Assembly: GCF_000423285.1 (NCBI RefSeq)
Contig: NZ_KE383998.1
Location: forward strand, 1-38,454
Length of the DNA stretch: 38,454 nucleotides
Reading direction: 5' to 3'
From: Laribacter hongkongensis DSM 14985
GTDB taxonomy: Bacteria; Pseudomonadota; Gammaproteobacteria; Burkholderiales; Aquaspirillaceae
Part shown: piece after piece, positions 17,970 through 28,152 of the stretch
How the letters are laid out: each line of letters begins with the position of its first letter
How positions within the stretch are numbered: position 1 is the stretch's first letter
Program-made: the position numbers and the translations under genes
Notes under the pieces: generated by a model
Databases searched by the model: none
What the model saw: the letters and a program-made list of their open reading frames with translations, nothing else
What the model was told of the DNA's origin: nothing

Positions 17970-17972
17970 TAC

Positions 17973-17997
17973 CCGCCGCGTTATTCCTGCGCGGCGG
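17973..17997. terminator. Possible convergent terminator hairpin
   Basis: An 8-bp stem (CCGCCGCG pairing with CGCGGCGG, 9-nt loop) spans the stop codon of the Spy-like gene and lies just after the GGDEF/EAL stop. It would form in both transcripts. No T tract is present on either side. Confidence 0.4.
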
Positions 17998-18643
17998 CCG
18001 GGCCGGCGCTCAGGGCCGGATTCATGCGGCTGGAGCCGAGGCCGGCCGGAGCAGCCGGGCGGGTTGCCGGAGCCGCATCCATCAGCAGGCGCTGGGCCGG
18101 CGTCAGCTGGTTGTAAAACGCCACCAGCGCCTCGTCATGTGCCGTCATGGCCGCCACCCGGGCCTCCATGCCGGCATGCTGCAAGGCCAGCAGGTTGGGC
18201 AGCGACAGGCCCGGAGCCCGCATGGCGGCATTGATACGCTGCATTTCCTGCATCAGCCAGCGGTCGGAAGCATCCGTCCGCGCAATCATCAGGTCAAAGG
18301 CCGATTTCTGCGTGGCATCCAGCTTCAGACGGTCCATCAGGGACTGCATCCGCCAGCCCGGTGCCACCCACTGCTCCATCGGACCAGCCATGGATGCAGC
18401 GGCCGGTCCATGCATGCCGGGATGCATGTGCCACCCCAGGTTCAGCCCGGTACCACCAATCACCGGCCCCGGCCCGCCCTCGATCACCACCACGCCAGCC
18501 GGCGCAGCAGGTACATCACCATGCCGGAGCGCTGCCGCCGGCCCCGACAGCGGTACGGACTGGGGCGCGGCCTGCACCATTGCAGACACCAGCAACATGC
18601 CGGCTGCAGCCAGCCCGAGCATTGATCCGTTCACCTTACCCAT
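17981..18643 (-). CDS. Spy/CpxP-like periplasmic protein (LTxxQ motifs)
   Basis: A 220-residue protein with a Sec signal peptide (about residues 1-27, hydrophobic core LGLAAAGMLLVSAMV, AxA-type site VQA). The central region (about 95-190) is helical and carries two LTxxQ-type repeats, LKLDATQKSAFD and LTPAQRLLMDA, the hallmark of the Spy/CpxP family of ATP-independent periplasmic chaperones. A Gly/Pro/His/Met-rich stretch (GWHMHPGMHGPAAASMAGPM) precedes the helices and could bind metal, which is speculative. The ATG at 18643 has GGAGG 9 nt upstream; a GTG one codon earlier is an alternative. Identification rests on motifs and layout, not on strong similarity. Confidence 0.65.
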   Translation of the reverse strand: MGKVNGSMLGLAAAGMLLVSAMVQAAPQSVPLSGPAAALRHGDVPAAPAGVVVIEGGPGPVIGGTGLNLGWHMHPGMHGPAAASMAGPMEQWVAPGWRMQSLMDRLKLDATQKSAFDLMIARTDASDRWLMQEMQRINAAMRAPGLSLPNLLALQHAGMEARVAAMTAHDEALVAFYNQLTPAQRLLMDAAPATRPAAPAGLGSSRMNPALSAGPAAAQE

Positions 18644-18721
18644 CACAGCAATCCTCCCTTTATGCGCTCCGGCCGATCCGGAGCCATGTACCCCCCTGTT
18701 ATAGGCAATCAGTACGCATGA

Positions 18722-18751
18722 AAACGGGCCGCCCTACCGGGCGGCCCGTTT
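18722..18751 (-). terminator. Terminator after serS
   Basis: A perfect 13-bp GC-rich stem (18722-18734 with 18739-18751, loop TACC) lies 28 nt after the serS stop and is followed by TCATGCG on the minus strand, with TTTT at the foot of the stem. It may also act on plus-strand transcripts. Confidence 0.75.
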
Positions 18752-18779
18752 CAGCCGGACAAACGCAAGCCGGCAGGGC

Positions 18780-20108
<1,329 letters not shown>

Positions 20109-20154
20109 ACGACAGACTAGCGTAAACAGGCGCGATTCTAGCAGCCCGGCGCGC

Positions 20155-20616
20155 TCAGGCGCGGCTGGCAAGCGCCTGGCGGGCGGCCTTGCGCTTGAGC
20201 GCGGCATCCCAGCGGCACTGTTCGGTCGCATTTTGCGGCGTGAAAACCGGCGCCGCCACCGGACGGCCATGGCCGTCGACGGCCACCATGGTGAAATAGC
20301 AGCTGTTGGTGTGCCTCACGACGCGGTCATGGATGTTTTCGGCAATCACCTTGATGCCGATTTCCATCGACGAACGGCCCACGTAATTGACACTGGCCAG
20401 GAAGCTCACCATCTCGCCCACATGGATGGGCTGCTTGAAGGTCACCTGATCCACCGACAGCGTCACCACATACTGGCCGGCATAGCGTGCCGCACAGGCA
20501 TACGCCACCTGGTCCAGCAGTTTCAGGATGGCCCCGCCGTGCACGTTGCCGGAAAAATTGGCCATGTCCGGCGTCATCAGCACCGTCATCGACAGTTCGC
20601 GGCTCAGATCGTTCAT
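20155..20616 (-). CDS. Acyl-CoA thioesterase, hotdog fold (YciA-like)
   Basis: A 153-residue cytoplasmic hotdog-fold thioesterase that hydrolyses acyl-CoA to free acid and CoA. The core reads MTPDMANFSGNVHGGAILKLLDQVAYACAA, with the active-site region N-x-x-G-x-x-HGG-x-x-x-x-x-x-D, followed by VTLSVDQVTFKQPIHVGE and SMEIGIKVIAE, as in YciA/BACH-type enzymes. ATG 20616 is chosen: GGAGA lies 8 nt upstream, and this start overlaps the upstream transporter stop as ATGA. An ATG at 20622 would sit too close to the Shine-Dalgarno. The short C-terminal basic tail (ALKRKAARQALASRA) is ordinary. Chain-length preference is unknown. Confidence 0.92.
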   Translation of the reverse strand: MNDLSRELSMTVLMTPDMANFSGNVHGGAILKLLDQVAYACAARYAGQYVVTLSVDQVTFKQPIHVGEMVSFLASVNYVGRSSMEIGIKVIAENIHDRVVRHTNSCYFTMVAVDGHGRPVAAPVFTPQNATEQCRWDAALKRKAARQALASRA

Positions 20617-21545
20617 TTGCATTTCTCCGGACGGGCTTGCGCCAGGCCTTTCAGGCGGCGCTCGCCCTTGATGGTCAGGAACGCCAGCACAGCCAGCGCC
20701 AGGGCAATCAGCAGCATGCCGATTGATTCAAACATGTCGGGCACTTCGCCCAGTTGCAGCCAGGCCGCCAGAACGGCCACACCAGGGATGGCCAGAATGT
20801 TCAGGCTGGCGGTGCCGGCCGACAGGCGGGACAGCAGCAGCGTCCACACCAGCCAGCCCAGTCCGCCGGCCAGACAGCCCGCAAACAGCAGCACCAGCAG
20901 CAGCGGCCAGCCCCATACCACCGGCGGCCCCGGCATCATCCACCACAGGGCCGTCAGCGGCAGCGTACCCCAGACCATCTGCCAGAACGTCAGTCCCAGC
21001 GGGTCCACCGGTCCTTGCCGCCGCATGCGCTTGATCAGGATGGCACTGGCTGCCCAGCAGATGCCGCCTGCCAGCGCCAGCCAGTTGGAGATGCTGCCGG
21101 AGGTCAGGTTCCACGGTTCCAGGATCAGGACCAGACCGGCCAGCGCCAGCCCGACCCCCAGCCACTGCCAGCCGCGTACCCGCTCGCCAAGAAACACCCA
21201 CGCAAACAGCAGCGTCCAGAACGGCATGGTATAGCACAGCACCGACACCTTGCCGGCACCGCCAAACAGCAGGGCAAGGTTGGTGAGTGCGGTAAAGCCT
21301 GCCGTCTGGGTCAGGGCAATCAACAGGGTCGGCCGCCATGGCGGTGGCCGCAGCGAGCGACCGCTCAGCAGCAACACGAGGCCCAGCGTTGCCACGGCCA
21401 GCACCGAACGGCCGACCGCCAGCGCAAACGGGCCGGCATAGTTGAGGCCTTCCTTGGTGACGACCCAGTTGTACCCCCAGACCCCCCACAGGGCCAGGAG
21501 CAGCAACAGGTTGGCCAGACGGCCGGGAGTACGGGGTGTGGTCAT
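20613..21545 (-). CDS. EamA/DMT-family transporter (copy 1)
   Basis: A 310-residue inner-membrane protein with about ten hydrophobic helices forming two EamA halves (about 10-140 and 150-290). Signature stretches include WGVWGYNWVVTKEGL, GGAGKVSVLCYTMPFWT, GERVRGWQWLGVGLALAGL and LSAGTASLNILAIPGVAV. DMT-superfamily members export metabolites such as amino acids; the substrate here is unknown. The frame extends 35 codons upstream through the mscL terminator, so ATG 21545 is taken as the start although no purine-rich Shine-Dalgarno precedes it. It overlaps yciA by 4 nt. A second, strikingly similar copy is encoded at 34855-35742 (finding below). Confidence 0.9.
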   Translation of the reverse strand: MTTPRTPGRLANLLLLLALWGVWGYNWVVTKEGLNYAGPFALAVGRSVLAVATLGLVLLLSGRSLRPPPWRPTLLIALTQTAGFTALTNLALLFGGAGKVSVLCYTMPFWTLLFAWVFLGERVRGWQWLGVGLALAGLVLILEPWNLTSGSISNWLALAGGICWAASAILIKRMRRQGPVDPLGLTFWQMVWGTLPLTALWWMMPGPPVVWGWPLLLVLLFAGCLAGGLGWLVWTLLLSRLSAGTASLNILAIPGVAVLAAWLQLGEVPDMFESIGMLLIALALAVLAFLTIKGERRLKGLAQARPEKCK

Positions 21546-21564
21546 GAGGGCGGGACACGGGCAA

Positions 21565-21595
21565 AAACGGACGGCCTGCCCTTGGGCAGGCCGTC
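21565..21595 (-). terminator. Intrinsic terminator after mscL
   Basis: A perfect 11-12-bp stem GACGGCCTGCCC/GGGCAGGCCGTC (21570-21595) is followed on the minus strand by CGTTTTTGC. It is 109 nt after the mscL stop and 24 nt before the DMT transporter start. Confidence 0.8.
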
Positions 21596-21704
21596 GGAAA
21601 CCGGAAACGGGAAACGGGAAGCATGCATGCACATTCCGTGCAGCCTGCAAGCCTAAGCCCGGCCCGGCAAAGACGTCAAATCGTTTACCCTGTCCCGCAC
21701 CGCT

Positions 21705-22163
21705 TCAGTCCGCTGGCGGCACCTGCGACGTGCAATGCGGACAGCGGGTGGCCGCCAGCGGAATCGCCGTCGCGCAGAACGGGCAGTCACGGGTGGCCGG
21801 AGCCGGCGCGGCCGCGTCCTTTTTCTGGTACAGGCGATTGACCACCTTCACCAGCAGGAACACCGAGAAGGCAATCAGGACAAAACTCACTACCGAGTTG
21901 ATGAACTGCCCCACATTCATTGTCACCGCCCCGGCAGCCTTGGCGGCCGCCACTGTGGCGTAGGGGCCGGGCGTGGCACCCGCCTTCAGGGTGATGAACA
22001 GATCGGCAAAATTGACCTTGCCGATCAGCAGGCCGATCGGCGGCATGATGATGTCGTCCACCAGCGATTTGACGATGGAGCCAAAGGCGGCGCCGATCAC
22101 CACGCCCACGGCCAGGTCGATCACGTTGCCACGCATGGCAAACTCGCGGAACTCCTTGAACAT
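21705..22163 (-). CDS. mscL: Large-conductance mechanosensitive channel with zinc-ribbon tail
   Basis: A 152-residue inner-membrane channel that opens at high membrane tension to release solutes on hypo-osmotic shock. The start [28 protein letters not shown] is the classic MscL N-terminal amphipathic helix and TM1; TM2 is [25 protein letters not shown] (about 88-112). After the usual cytoplasmic helix the protein carries CPFC (127-130) and CPHC (141-144), a four-cysteine zinc-ribbon-like tail absent from E. coli MscL, though similar tails occur in some other bacteria. ATG 22163 is chosen for GGAGTG 5 nt upstream and the family N-terminus; the frame runs further upstream. It is a single-gene unit ended by a strong terminator. 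Confidence 0.96.
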   Translation of the reverse strand: MFKEFREFAMRGNVIDLAVGVVIGAAFGSIVKSLVDDIIMPPIGLLIGKVNFADLFITLKAGATPGPYATVAAAKAAGAVTMNVGQFINSVVSFVLIAFSVFLLVKVVNRLYQKKDAAAPAPATRDCPFCATAIPLAATRCPHCTSQVPPAD

Positions 22164-22324
22164 ATTGACACTCCGGTTGGCCGGCAGGGTTGTCCACAGC
22201 CTGTCCACGCTTGCAGACCTGCCTGTGAATTTCCCCCAGCCGGGGTGGATGTTGCTGTAGGAAAACTGTGGAAAAGTCAGGTAATTCGCTGATATACCGG
22301 CAAAAACCCGATACTGATTATTTT

Positions 22325-23704
22325 TTAGGCAATGAGCTTGCCGGGATTCATCACGCCGCGCGGATCAAAAACGGCCTTGATGCCCCGCATCAGCGCAATT
22401 TCTTCCGGACTGCGGCTGACCGCCAGGTAGGGCGCCTTCAGCAGGCCCACGCCATGCTCGGCCGACATACTGCCGTTGTAGGCTGCCACCAGACCGAACA
22501 CCAGCGCATTGACCCGCTCGCAGGCCTGCCGGAACGCCTCGACCGTCAGCTCCGGCGGACGCAGGACATTCACGTGCAGGTTGCCGTCACCGATATGGCC
22601 GAACCACACCACTTCGAAACCGGGATATTCCCGTGCCAGCAAGGTATCCAGCTCGGCCACAAAGGCCGGTACCTGCGACGGATGCACGGCAATGTCGTTC
22701 TTGTAGGGCGTGCGCGGCGTGATCGATTCGCTGATGTCCTCACGCAAGCGCCACAGCCGGCGCGCCTGCTCGTCCGACTGGGCCAGCACGGCATCTGCCA
22801 CCACACCCTCTCCGGCAAGACCGGCAAAAGCCGTCATGGCCATTTCGTCCACGTCCGGCGTGATCCGTTCGTATTCAACCAGCGCATAGTAGCCATAGCG
22901 TCCCTCGAACGGACTGGCCACATGGCCGCGCGCCTCGACCTGCGCCAGCGCCGCATCGGAAAAAAACTCGAACGCCAGCGGATCGGCAAACTGCCGGAAA
23001 CGTGCCAGTACCGTCATCACGTCCGCCAGCTGCGGCACGGCAAACAGCATCACGCCGCTGTCGGCCGGCGGGCGCGCCAGCTTCAGCGTCACTGCCGTCA
23101 CCAGCCCGAGCGTACCCTCGCTGCCCACAAACAGATGGCGCAGGTCGTAGCCGGTGTTGTTCTTGACCAGTCCGTGATTGAGCTGCAACAGCTCGCCTGC
23201 CCCGGTCACCACGGTCAACCCGGCTACCCAGTCGCGGAACATGCCGTAGCGCAGCACCCGGATACCCCCGGCATTGGTCGCTACGTTGCCCCCCACCTGG
23301 CTGGAGCCGCGCGAAGCAAAATCCACCGGGAAATACAGCCCGCGCTCGCGGGCCAGCTGTTGCAGGGTTTCGGTCACCATGCCGGCCTCGACCGTCATCA
23401 GGCGGTCAGTGGCGTCAAACGCCAGCAGGCGGCTCATGCGTTCCAGCGACACCACCACCTCACCGGCCGTGGCGCAAGCCCCGCCGGACAGACCGGTCCG
23501 CCCGCCAGAGGGCACCAGTTGCAGGCCTTCGCGATTGGCAATGCGTACGATTTCCTGCACTTCTTCCTGAGTCTGCGGAAACAGCACGGCCAGCGGTGCC
23601 GGCTGGCAAAAGCGGGTCCAGTCCAGACCATAGCGTTGCAGGGTATCGGCATCGGTACAGCAACGCTCGCCCAGCAGGGCAGTCAGCGAGACAAGTCGGT
23701 TCAT
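22325..23704 (-). CDS. FAD-linked 2-hydroxyacid dehydrogenase (GlcD/D-LDH-like)
   Basis: A 459-residue oxidoreductase of the VAO/PCMH flavoprotein family. The FAD-binding region has [13 protein letters not shown] (about 65-77), the typical [17 protein letters not shown] (about 138-154) and [23 protein letters not shown]. The C-terminal cap includes [14 protein letters not shown] and [12 protein letters not shown], the metal- and substrate-binding block of D-lactate, glycolate-GlcD and D-2-hydroxyglutarate dehydrogenases. No glcE or glcF partner is adjacent and there is no Fe-S domain, so a stand-alone D-lactate or D-2-hydroxyglutarate dehydrogenase passing electrons to quinone or a flavoprotein is most likely. 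The exact substrate is open. The ATG at 23704 has a weak ribosome-binding site. Confidence 0.9.
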   Translation of the reverse strand: MNRLVSLTALLGERCCTDADTLQRYGLDWTRFCQPAPLAVLFPQTQEEVQEIVRIANREGLQLVPSGGRTGLSGGACATAGEVVVSLERMSRLLAFDATDRLMTVEAGMVTETLQQLARERGLYFPVDFASRGSSQVGGNVATNAGGIRVLRYGMFRDWVAGLTVVTGAGELLQLNHGLVKNNTGYDLRHLFVGSEGTLGLVTAVTLKLARPPADSGVMLFAVPQLADVMTVLARFRQFADPLAFEFFSDAALAQVEARGHVASPFEGRYGYYALVEYERITPDVDEMAMTAFAGLAGEGVVADAVLAQSDEQARRLWRLREDISESITPRTPYKNDIAVHPSQVPAFVAELDTLLAREYPGFEVVWFGHIGDGNLHVNVLRPPELTVEAFRQACERVNALVFGLVAAYNGSMSAEHGVGLLKAPYLAVSRSPEEIALMRGIKAVFDPRGVMNPGKLIA

Positions 23705-24364
23705 CGGGATTCATCCGTCAACACAGGCAAACATCCTTGCATCATGGCCATGGCAGCGCCATCCGGCAATCCGTGCGCAAGGCGGCCCCAGTCCCCGACC
23801 CTCTGCGCCGTGAATCCGGGCGGAGCAGTCCCGCCGCGGCAAGTACCAGACGGGAAACAGGACGGCTCTGCCGCACCGGGCCGAAGATGACGACACTCCC
23901 GGCCTAGCCGGACCATCCAGAGCAAACCAGACCTGCCGGACACCCGGCCGGCCCGGCAATACGGGTAACGCCAGCCATGTTGCACAACGTGGCAAAGCAG
24001 GCTGGAGCGGCACTTCCACCGGCAGGCCCGCTGCCGCCGATGCCATCAGGACCGGATGCACGGACAGCATGCTGCCGCAGACGCCGGACTTGCCGTTCCC
24101 GCCGCGCGACAGCCCGCAGCATGCCGGCAGTCCACGGATGACATCTCCGCATGCCTTTGCCAGTCCATCCGGCCCTCTGGACGAAGAAGAGTTTCCGGGT
24201 AAACGCGCGATCCTGATTACCAGGGAAAATGAGCAGATCGTCGTTTGGCGCGCAACAAAACACTCCGTCTTTACGCTGCCCCTCCAGCGAGCCGCCCGAC
24301 CATGGCGACACCGGATGACCGGTCCGGTGCTGCCGGCATTACCGGCCCTCATCCTTAGCTCCGG
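23705..24364. other. Gene-poor stretch of 660 bp
   Basis: No gene can be supported here. Frames exist on both strands, but their products are rich in Gly, Arg, Pro, Cys and Ser as in antisense or spurious frames of GC-rich DNA. One plus-strand frame (about 24180-24300) reads as an ordinary polypeptide (EEEFPGKRAILITRENEQ...) but runs into the 3' end of the transglutaminase gene without a credible start or ribosome-binding site; it may be a remnant or chance. This gap must contain the promoter of the flavoprotein gene, which I could not locate. Confidence 0.5.
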
Positions 24365-26197
24365 TCAGGCATTCCGTCCGTTCCACCACAGGCGCCAGCG
24401 TTCCCGGCCGAGGGTCCGCCACAAGGCCCGGCTCCGCCGGGCGGCATCGCCGGCGGGCGGGCAATAAAGCAAATCGGCATAGGCCTGCACCTGGTCGGCC
24501 AGCCGCGGCCGGGCATTCTGCCGCAGGCGCTGCGCCCAGTCGTGCGCACCTTCACCGGGCTGACGCGGCCAGCCGGCCCGCGCGGCCAGCCGTTCCAGCC
24601 GCTGTTGCAGGCGCGGCCAGTCCGGTACGGCGCGCCGCCGCCAGACCATCACGCCCCGCCAGCCCAGCCACAGCAGACAGGCACCGGCCGGTAACCAGCC
24701 ATAACGCCATGCCGGTGCGCCCCAGTCCGGCTGCCAGTGCCAGCCGCCACCCGGCATGTCGTCACGTTCGGCAGACGACAGGCTGGCCATCAGCCCCTGC
24801 TCGATCCGGTCCGGCGCAATCACGGCGGTTCCGTCCAGCCGCAGCCAGCCGGCTCCCTCCAGCCAGACCTCGGTCCAGGCATGGGCGTCCGCCTGCCGCA
24901 CCACCAGCCGCTGCACCGCCGGTTGCCACTCGCCGCCCTGCCAGCCCACCACCACCCGCGCCGGAATGCCCGCTGCCCGTGCCATGAATGCCAGTGCTGC
25001 CGCATAGTGCTCGCAGAAACCGGCCCGCGTGCCAAACCAGAAACGGTCGATCAGGTCGCCGGACAGCGGCGGCGGGCGCAAGGTGTAGCGGAAGCCGGCG
25101 GTATGGATGAATTGCAGGAGCCGGGTCAGGAACAAGGCGTCCGAACCGCTGTCGGCCCGCAGGCGGCGCGCCCACTCCCGCGCCTGCGCGTTGCCGGCTG
25201 GCGGCAGTTGCAGCGCCCGCAGGCGGTCGGACTCCGGCAGCCCGGTCACCGGCCGCACGCTGGAACTCACCACCGTATAGGGCAGTACGTCCGGCGTGGT
25301 GGACCACAGGGTCTGACCATCCGCCAGCGTCACCGCACCGGATGCCGTGCGCGGCCAGTCCAGCGCCACCCGGCGCGAATCCGGAAACGCCATGCCTTGC
25401 GGCTCTACCGTATAGGCACGTTCGTCCGGCCCGGCGGCCAGACCTGTTTGCAGCCGGACCGGCAGGAACGAGCGGCCGGCCAGCCAGCGCCAGCCGTCAA
25501 ACAGCCATAGCACGTCAGCGCGCCAGTAGCGTTCGGCCGGCACCGGCAGCGGACCGTGGTCAAAATGCACCTGAAAGGCCGGCGCCGGATCACGCACCAC
25601 CGCGCTCATGCTGCCCAGGGACAGGCTGTCCCCCAACCCGGTGCGCCGTACCGCCTCACCGGTATTCCAGCCGGTCGCCGCCGGCCACCATGCCAGCGAC
25701 AGCCAGGCCAGCGGCAGGGTCAACACGACCCACGCCAGCCCCGGACGGACAGCCTGCCAGCGCCACGACGACTGCACGCTGCGTGCCAGCAACAAGAGCC
25801 CCGACACGACACAGCCCGCCAGCCACGGCCAGAGCCAGACCGAGCGCAGGAACAGGCAGAACACCGCCATCAGCAGCCAGCCCAGCACCACGGTCAGCCG
25901 CAGGTCACGCACGCCCTGGCATTCCAGCAGCTTGGCTGCGAACAACAGCACCAGAAAAGCCAGCCCGTCGGCAGGCGCCAGCACCGGCTTGCCCCACCAC
26001 AGCCACAAGGCAGTCAGCAGCAAAAACCCCAGCAGCACGCCACGCGGCGTGCGTTCTTTCAACAAACCGTAAAGCCCGGCCACACAAGGCAGCAAGCCGG
26101 CCACCCACCACGAGGTCAGCCACCAGGCCGGCAAGGCCACCCACAGCGCATAAGCGCCCAGCGCCCAGCGGCCGTCCGGTCGCCAGTCCGGTTTCAT
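24365..26197 (-). CDS. TgpA-type membrane transglutaminase-like protein
   Basis: A 610-residue inner-membrane protein. Residues 1-170 hold about six hydrophobic helices (DUF3488 type), followed by a periplasmic transglutaminase-like domain and a last membrane helix near 510-530 (WLPAGACLLWLGW), then a cytoplasmic tail. The catalytic triad is visible: Cys395 in RAGFCEHYAAALAFMARAAG, His439 in DAHAWTEVW and Asp455 in LRLDGTA. TgpA of Pseudomonas is the family reference. It starts at ATG 26197, which overlaps the DUF58 stop by 4 nt (ATGA), so the moxR-DUF58-tgpA genes form one coupled operon. Substrate and physiological role are unknown; an envelope or chaperone-assembly function is inferred from family context. 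Confidence 0.92.
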   Translation of the reverse strand: MKPDWRPDGRWALGAYALWVALPAWWLTSWWVAGLLPCVAGLYGLLKERTPRGVLLGFLLLTALWLWWGKPVLAPADGLAFLVLLFAAKLLECQGVRDLRLTVVLGWLLMAVFCLFLRSVWLWPWLAGCVVSGLLLLARSVQSSWRWQAVRPGLAWVVLTLPLAWLSLAWWPAATGWNTGEAVRRTGLGDSLSLGSMSAVVRDPAPAFQVHFDHGPLPVPAERYWRADVLWLFDGWRWLAGRSFLPVRLQTGLAAGPDERAYTVEPQGMAFPDSRRVALDWPRTASGAVTLADGQTLWSTTPDVLPYTVVSSSVRPVTGLPESDRLRALQLPPAGNAQAREWARRLRADSGSDALFLTRLLQFIHTAGFRYTLRPPPLSGDLIDRFWFGTRAGFCEHYAAALAFMARAAGIPARVVVGWQGGEWQPAVQRLVVRQADAHAWTEVWLEGAGWLRLDGTAVIAPDRIEQGLMASLSSAERDDMPGGGWHWQPDWGAPAWRYGWLPAGACLLWLGWRGVMVWRRRAVPDWPRLQQRLERLAARAGWPRQPGEGAHDWAQRLRQNARPRLADQVQAYADLLYCPPAGDAARRSRALWRTLGRERWRLWWNGRNA

Positions 26198-27078
26198 GCG
26201 GCCTCCCGCCCGGCATCGGCCAGCGCATCCAGCAGGCGGGCCGGACCGCCGGCCAGTTCGCGCCCGGCCAGCCTCAGCCGCAGGGATACCGGCTGCTGCG
26301 CCAGCTGCACCACCCGGCCAGCCAGCAGGCCCGCCCGCCGGTCGAGGTCTGGTTCGGGCGACGCATCCCAGTCCAGCCATTCGACAGCCGGTCCCGCGCT
26401 GTCGCCAAACCGGCTCTGTACCAGCGGCCCGCCATGCGCCCGGATTTTCCACGCGACCCGGCTGGCAGGCTGCCCCGGCCGCCACGGCAACAATTCCTGC
26501 CATTCATCGCCCTGCCCGCCCGGATGCCTGCCGGCAGCCAGCGGAAGGCCGGATTCCAGCGGACAGGGCCACACCCGCACGGCCGGCAATCCAGACAGAC
26601 AGGCCCACGCCCGCACCAGGCCGAACGGCTGGCAACTGCTGATGCGCAAGGGCGGCAGGGGCTGCCAGCCCCGTGTGCCGGTGGAATGGTCCAGCCCGCA
26701 TGTACGCCGGCTGGCCGCTGCCAGTACGGCCAGTTGCACCACGGCCGGCTGGCCGTCCCAGCCCAGTGCGAGGCCAGTGCGTGCGCGCATGGCCGGATTG
26801 GCCAGCACAACCGGCAACTCGGCCGGTTGCCCGGCAAATACCGGATGCGCTGCGGCCCATTCCAGCCGCAGGCCCAGCAGGGTGCGACAGGCCAGCCACA
26901 CCGATCCCAGCAGGATGGCTGCCAGCCAGACCGCCAGCAGACGCAGGGCATCCAGCCCGGTCCAGCGGGCCAGCAGCACCAGCACGCCGACCAGGGCCAG
27001 GGTGGCCCAGCCCGCTGGCGTCGGCAGGCAACGCAAGCCCTGCCAGCCCAGCGTGTGCGAACCTTCCCGGGGAGTCAT
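26194..27078 (-). CDS. DUF58 domain-containing protein
   Basis: A 294-residue protein with two N-terminal hydrophobic segments (about 18-65, WATLALVGVLVLLARW and LRLLAVWLAAILLGSVWLA) and a C-terminal DUF58 region whose core is ELLPWRPGQPASRVAWKIRAHGG, corresponding to the family consensus Y-x-x-GD-x-x-R-x-I-W-x-x-x-AR. DUF58 proteins are partners of MoxR ATPases. The long upstream frame is a shadow of moxR; ATG 27078 is chosen because it overlaps the moxR stop as ATGA and begins the family sequence. The downstream tgpA is coupled in the same way. Function unknown; it may be a membrane-anchored client of MoxR. Confidence 0.88.
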   Translation of the reverse strand: MTPREGSHTLGWQGLRCLPTPAGWATLALVGVLVLLARWTGLDALRLLAVWLAAILLGSVWLACRTLLGLRLEWAAAHPVFAGQPAELPVVLANPAMRARTGLALGWDGQPAVVQLAVLAAASRRTCGLDHSTGTRGWQPLPPLRISSCQPFGLVRAWACLSGLPAVRVWPCPLESGLPLAAGRHPGGQGDEWQELLPWRPGQPASRVAWKIRAHGGPLVQSRFGDSAGPAVEWLDWDASPEPDLDRRAGLLAGRVVQLAQQPVSLRLRLAGRELAGGPARLLDALADAGREAA

Positions 27079-27962
27079 GCCGGCATGATCCGGGTCAGCA
27101 GATGGCGGGCACGGGCTTCGCCGTCTTCGCCCAGCCGGTGGGACGCCACGGCGGGAAACACCGCCTGCACGTCCTCGGGCAATACCATCTCGCGCCCGGC
27201 CAGCCAGCCCCATACCCGGGCACTGGCCAGTACGGCCAGCCCTGCCCGCGGCGACAGGCCGGGGGCACCGGCACCGCGGCTGGCATGCAGCAGGGCCAGC
27301 AGATAGTCCAGCAAGGCCGGGGCCGCATAGAGCCGGGCAGCCGCCTGTCTTGCCTCGGCCAGTCCGGAGGCGTCCATGACCGGCAGCAATTGCGCCAGCA
27401 GCGCCGACGGTGCTTCGCCGGCCAGCAGGCGCCGTTCGGCCTCGGGGTCCGGGTAGCCCAGCCGCAGGCACATCAGGAAACGGTCGCGCTGTGACTCGGG
27501 CAGGGGAAAGACGCCGATCTGTTCGCCGGGATTCTGGGTGGCAATCACGACAAAGGGATCGGGCAGCGGGCGGGTGACGCCGTCCACCGACACCTGGCGT
27601 TCTTCCATGGCCTCCAGCAGGGCCGACTGCGTGCGCGGCGAGGCCCGGTTGATTTCGTCGGCCAGCACCAGCTGGCTGAACAGCGGGCCGGGCTCGAAAC
27701 GGAACTGGCCGCTGCTGCGGTCAAAGACGTTGACGCCCGTCAGGTCGGCCGGCAGCAGGTCGCTGGTGAACTGGACCCGGCGGAAAGCCAGCCCCAGCGA
27801 GCGCGCCAGCGCCTGTGCCAGTGTGGTCTTGCCCACGCCAGGGATGTCTTCCAGCAGCAGGTGGCCGCCGGCAATCAGGCAGGTCAGGGCCAGCCGCACG
27901 GTATCGGGCTTGCCGAGGATGACGCGGTTGAGCTGCGCCAGAACGGGCTGAAAAGCTGGCAT
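27075..27962 (-). CDS. MoxR-family AAA+ ATPase
   Basis: A 295-residue AAA+ chaperone-like ATPase. Walker A is EDIPGVGKTTLAQALARSLG (about 38-57), Walker B LVLADEINRASP, sensor 1 IATQNP and the arginine-finger region ESQRDRFLMCL. MoxR proteins help assemble or activate partner complexes, generally with a VWA or DUF58 protein; here the DUF58 gene follows with a 4-nt overlap and then tgpA. Start at ATG 27962 with no strong Shine-Dalgarno visible. A 190-nt gap separates it from the rnr stop and contains the rnr terminator, so it is the first gene of its operon. Confidence 0.93.
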   Translation of the reverse strand: MPAFQPVLAQLNRVILGKPDTVRLALTCLIAGGHLLLEDIPGVGKTTLAQALARSLGLAFRRVQFTSDLLPADLTGVNVFDRSSGQFRFEPGPLFSQLVLADEINRASPRTQSALLEAMEERQVSVDGVTRPLPDPFVVIATQNPGEQIGVFPLPESQRDRFLMCLRLGYPDPEAERRLLAGEAPSALLAQLLPVMDASGLAEARQAAARLYAAPALLDYLLALLHASRGAGAPGLSPRAGLAVLASARVWGWLAGREMVLPEDVQAVFPAVASHRLGEDGEARARHLLTRIMPA

Positions 27963-28043
27963 CGGGCCGGCACTCCGGAAAAGGATCCAGCTTTCATCCT
28001 AGACGGCGCCAGCCTGAAAAAAGCCCGGACAGCATGCAGGAAA

Positions 28044-28064
28044 ACACCCCGGCATGCGGGGTGT
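28044..28064 (-). terminator. Terminator after rnr
   Basis: A perfect 8-bp stem ACACCCCG/CGGGGTGT, loop GCATG, followed on the minus strand by TTTTCCTGC, 88 nt after the rnr stop. A second hairpin (CCGGCCCG/CGGGCCGG, 28095-28115) lies closer to the stop but lacks a T tract. Confidence 0.65.
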
Positions 28065-28152
28065 ACGGTCTGCAATCGCCCATCAGGCTGTTGACCGGCC
28101 CGGGCCACGGGCCGGAACCGGTCTGTGCCCTGGATCAGGACGGGTTACGTCA

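Noticed and set aside
23711-24352. 213-codon minus-strand frame in the gap before the transglutaminase
   Set aside because: Cys/Gly/Arg-rich, no domain, no ribosome-binding site; codon pattern unlike neighbouring genes.
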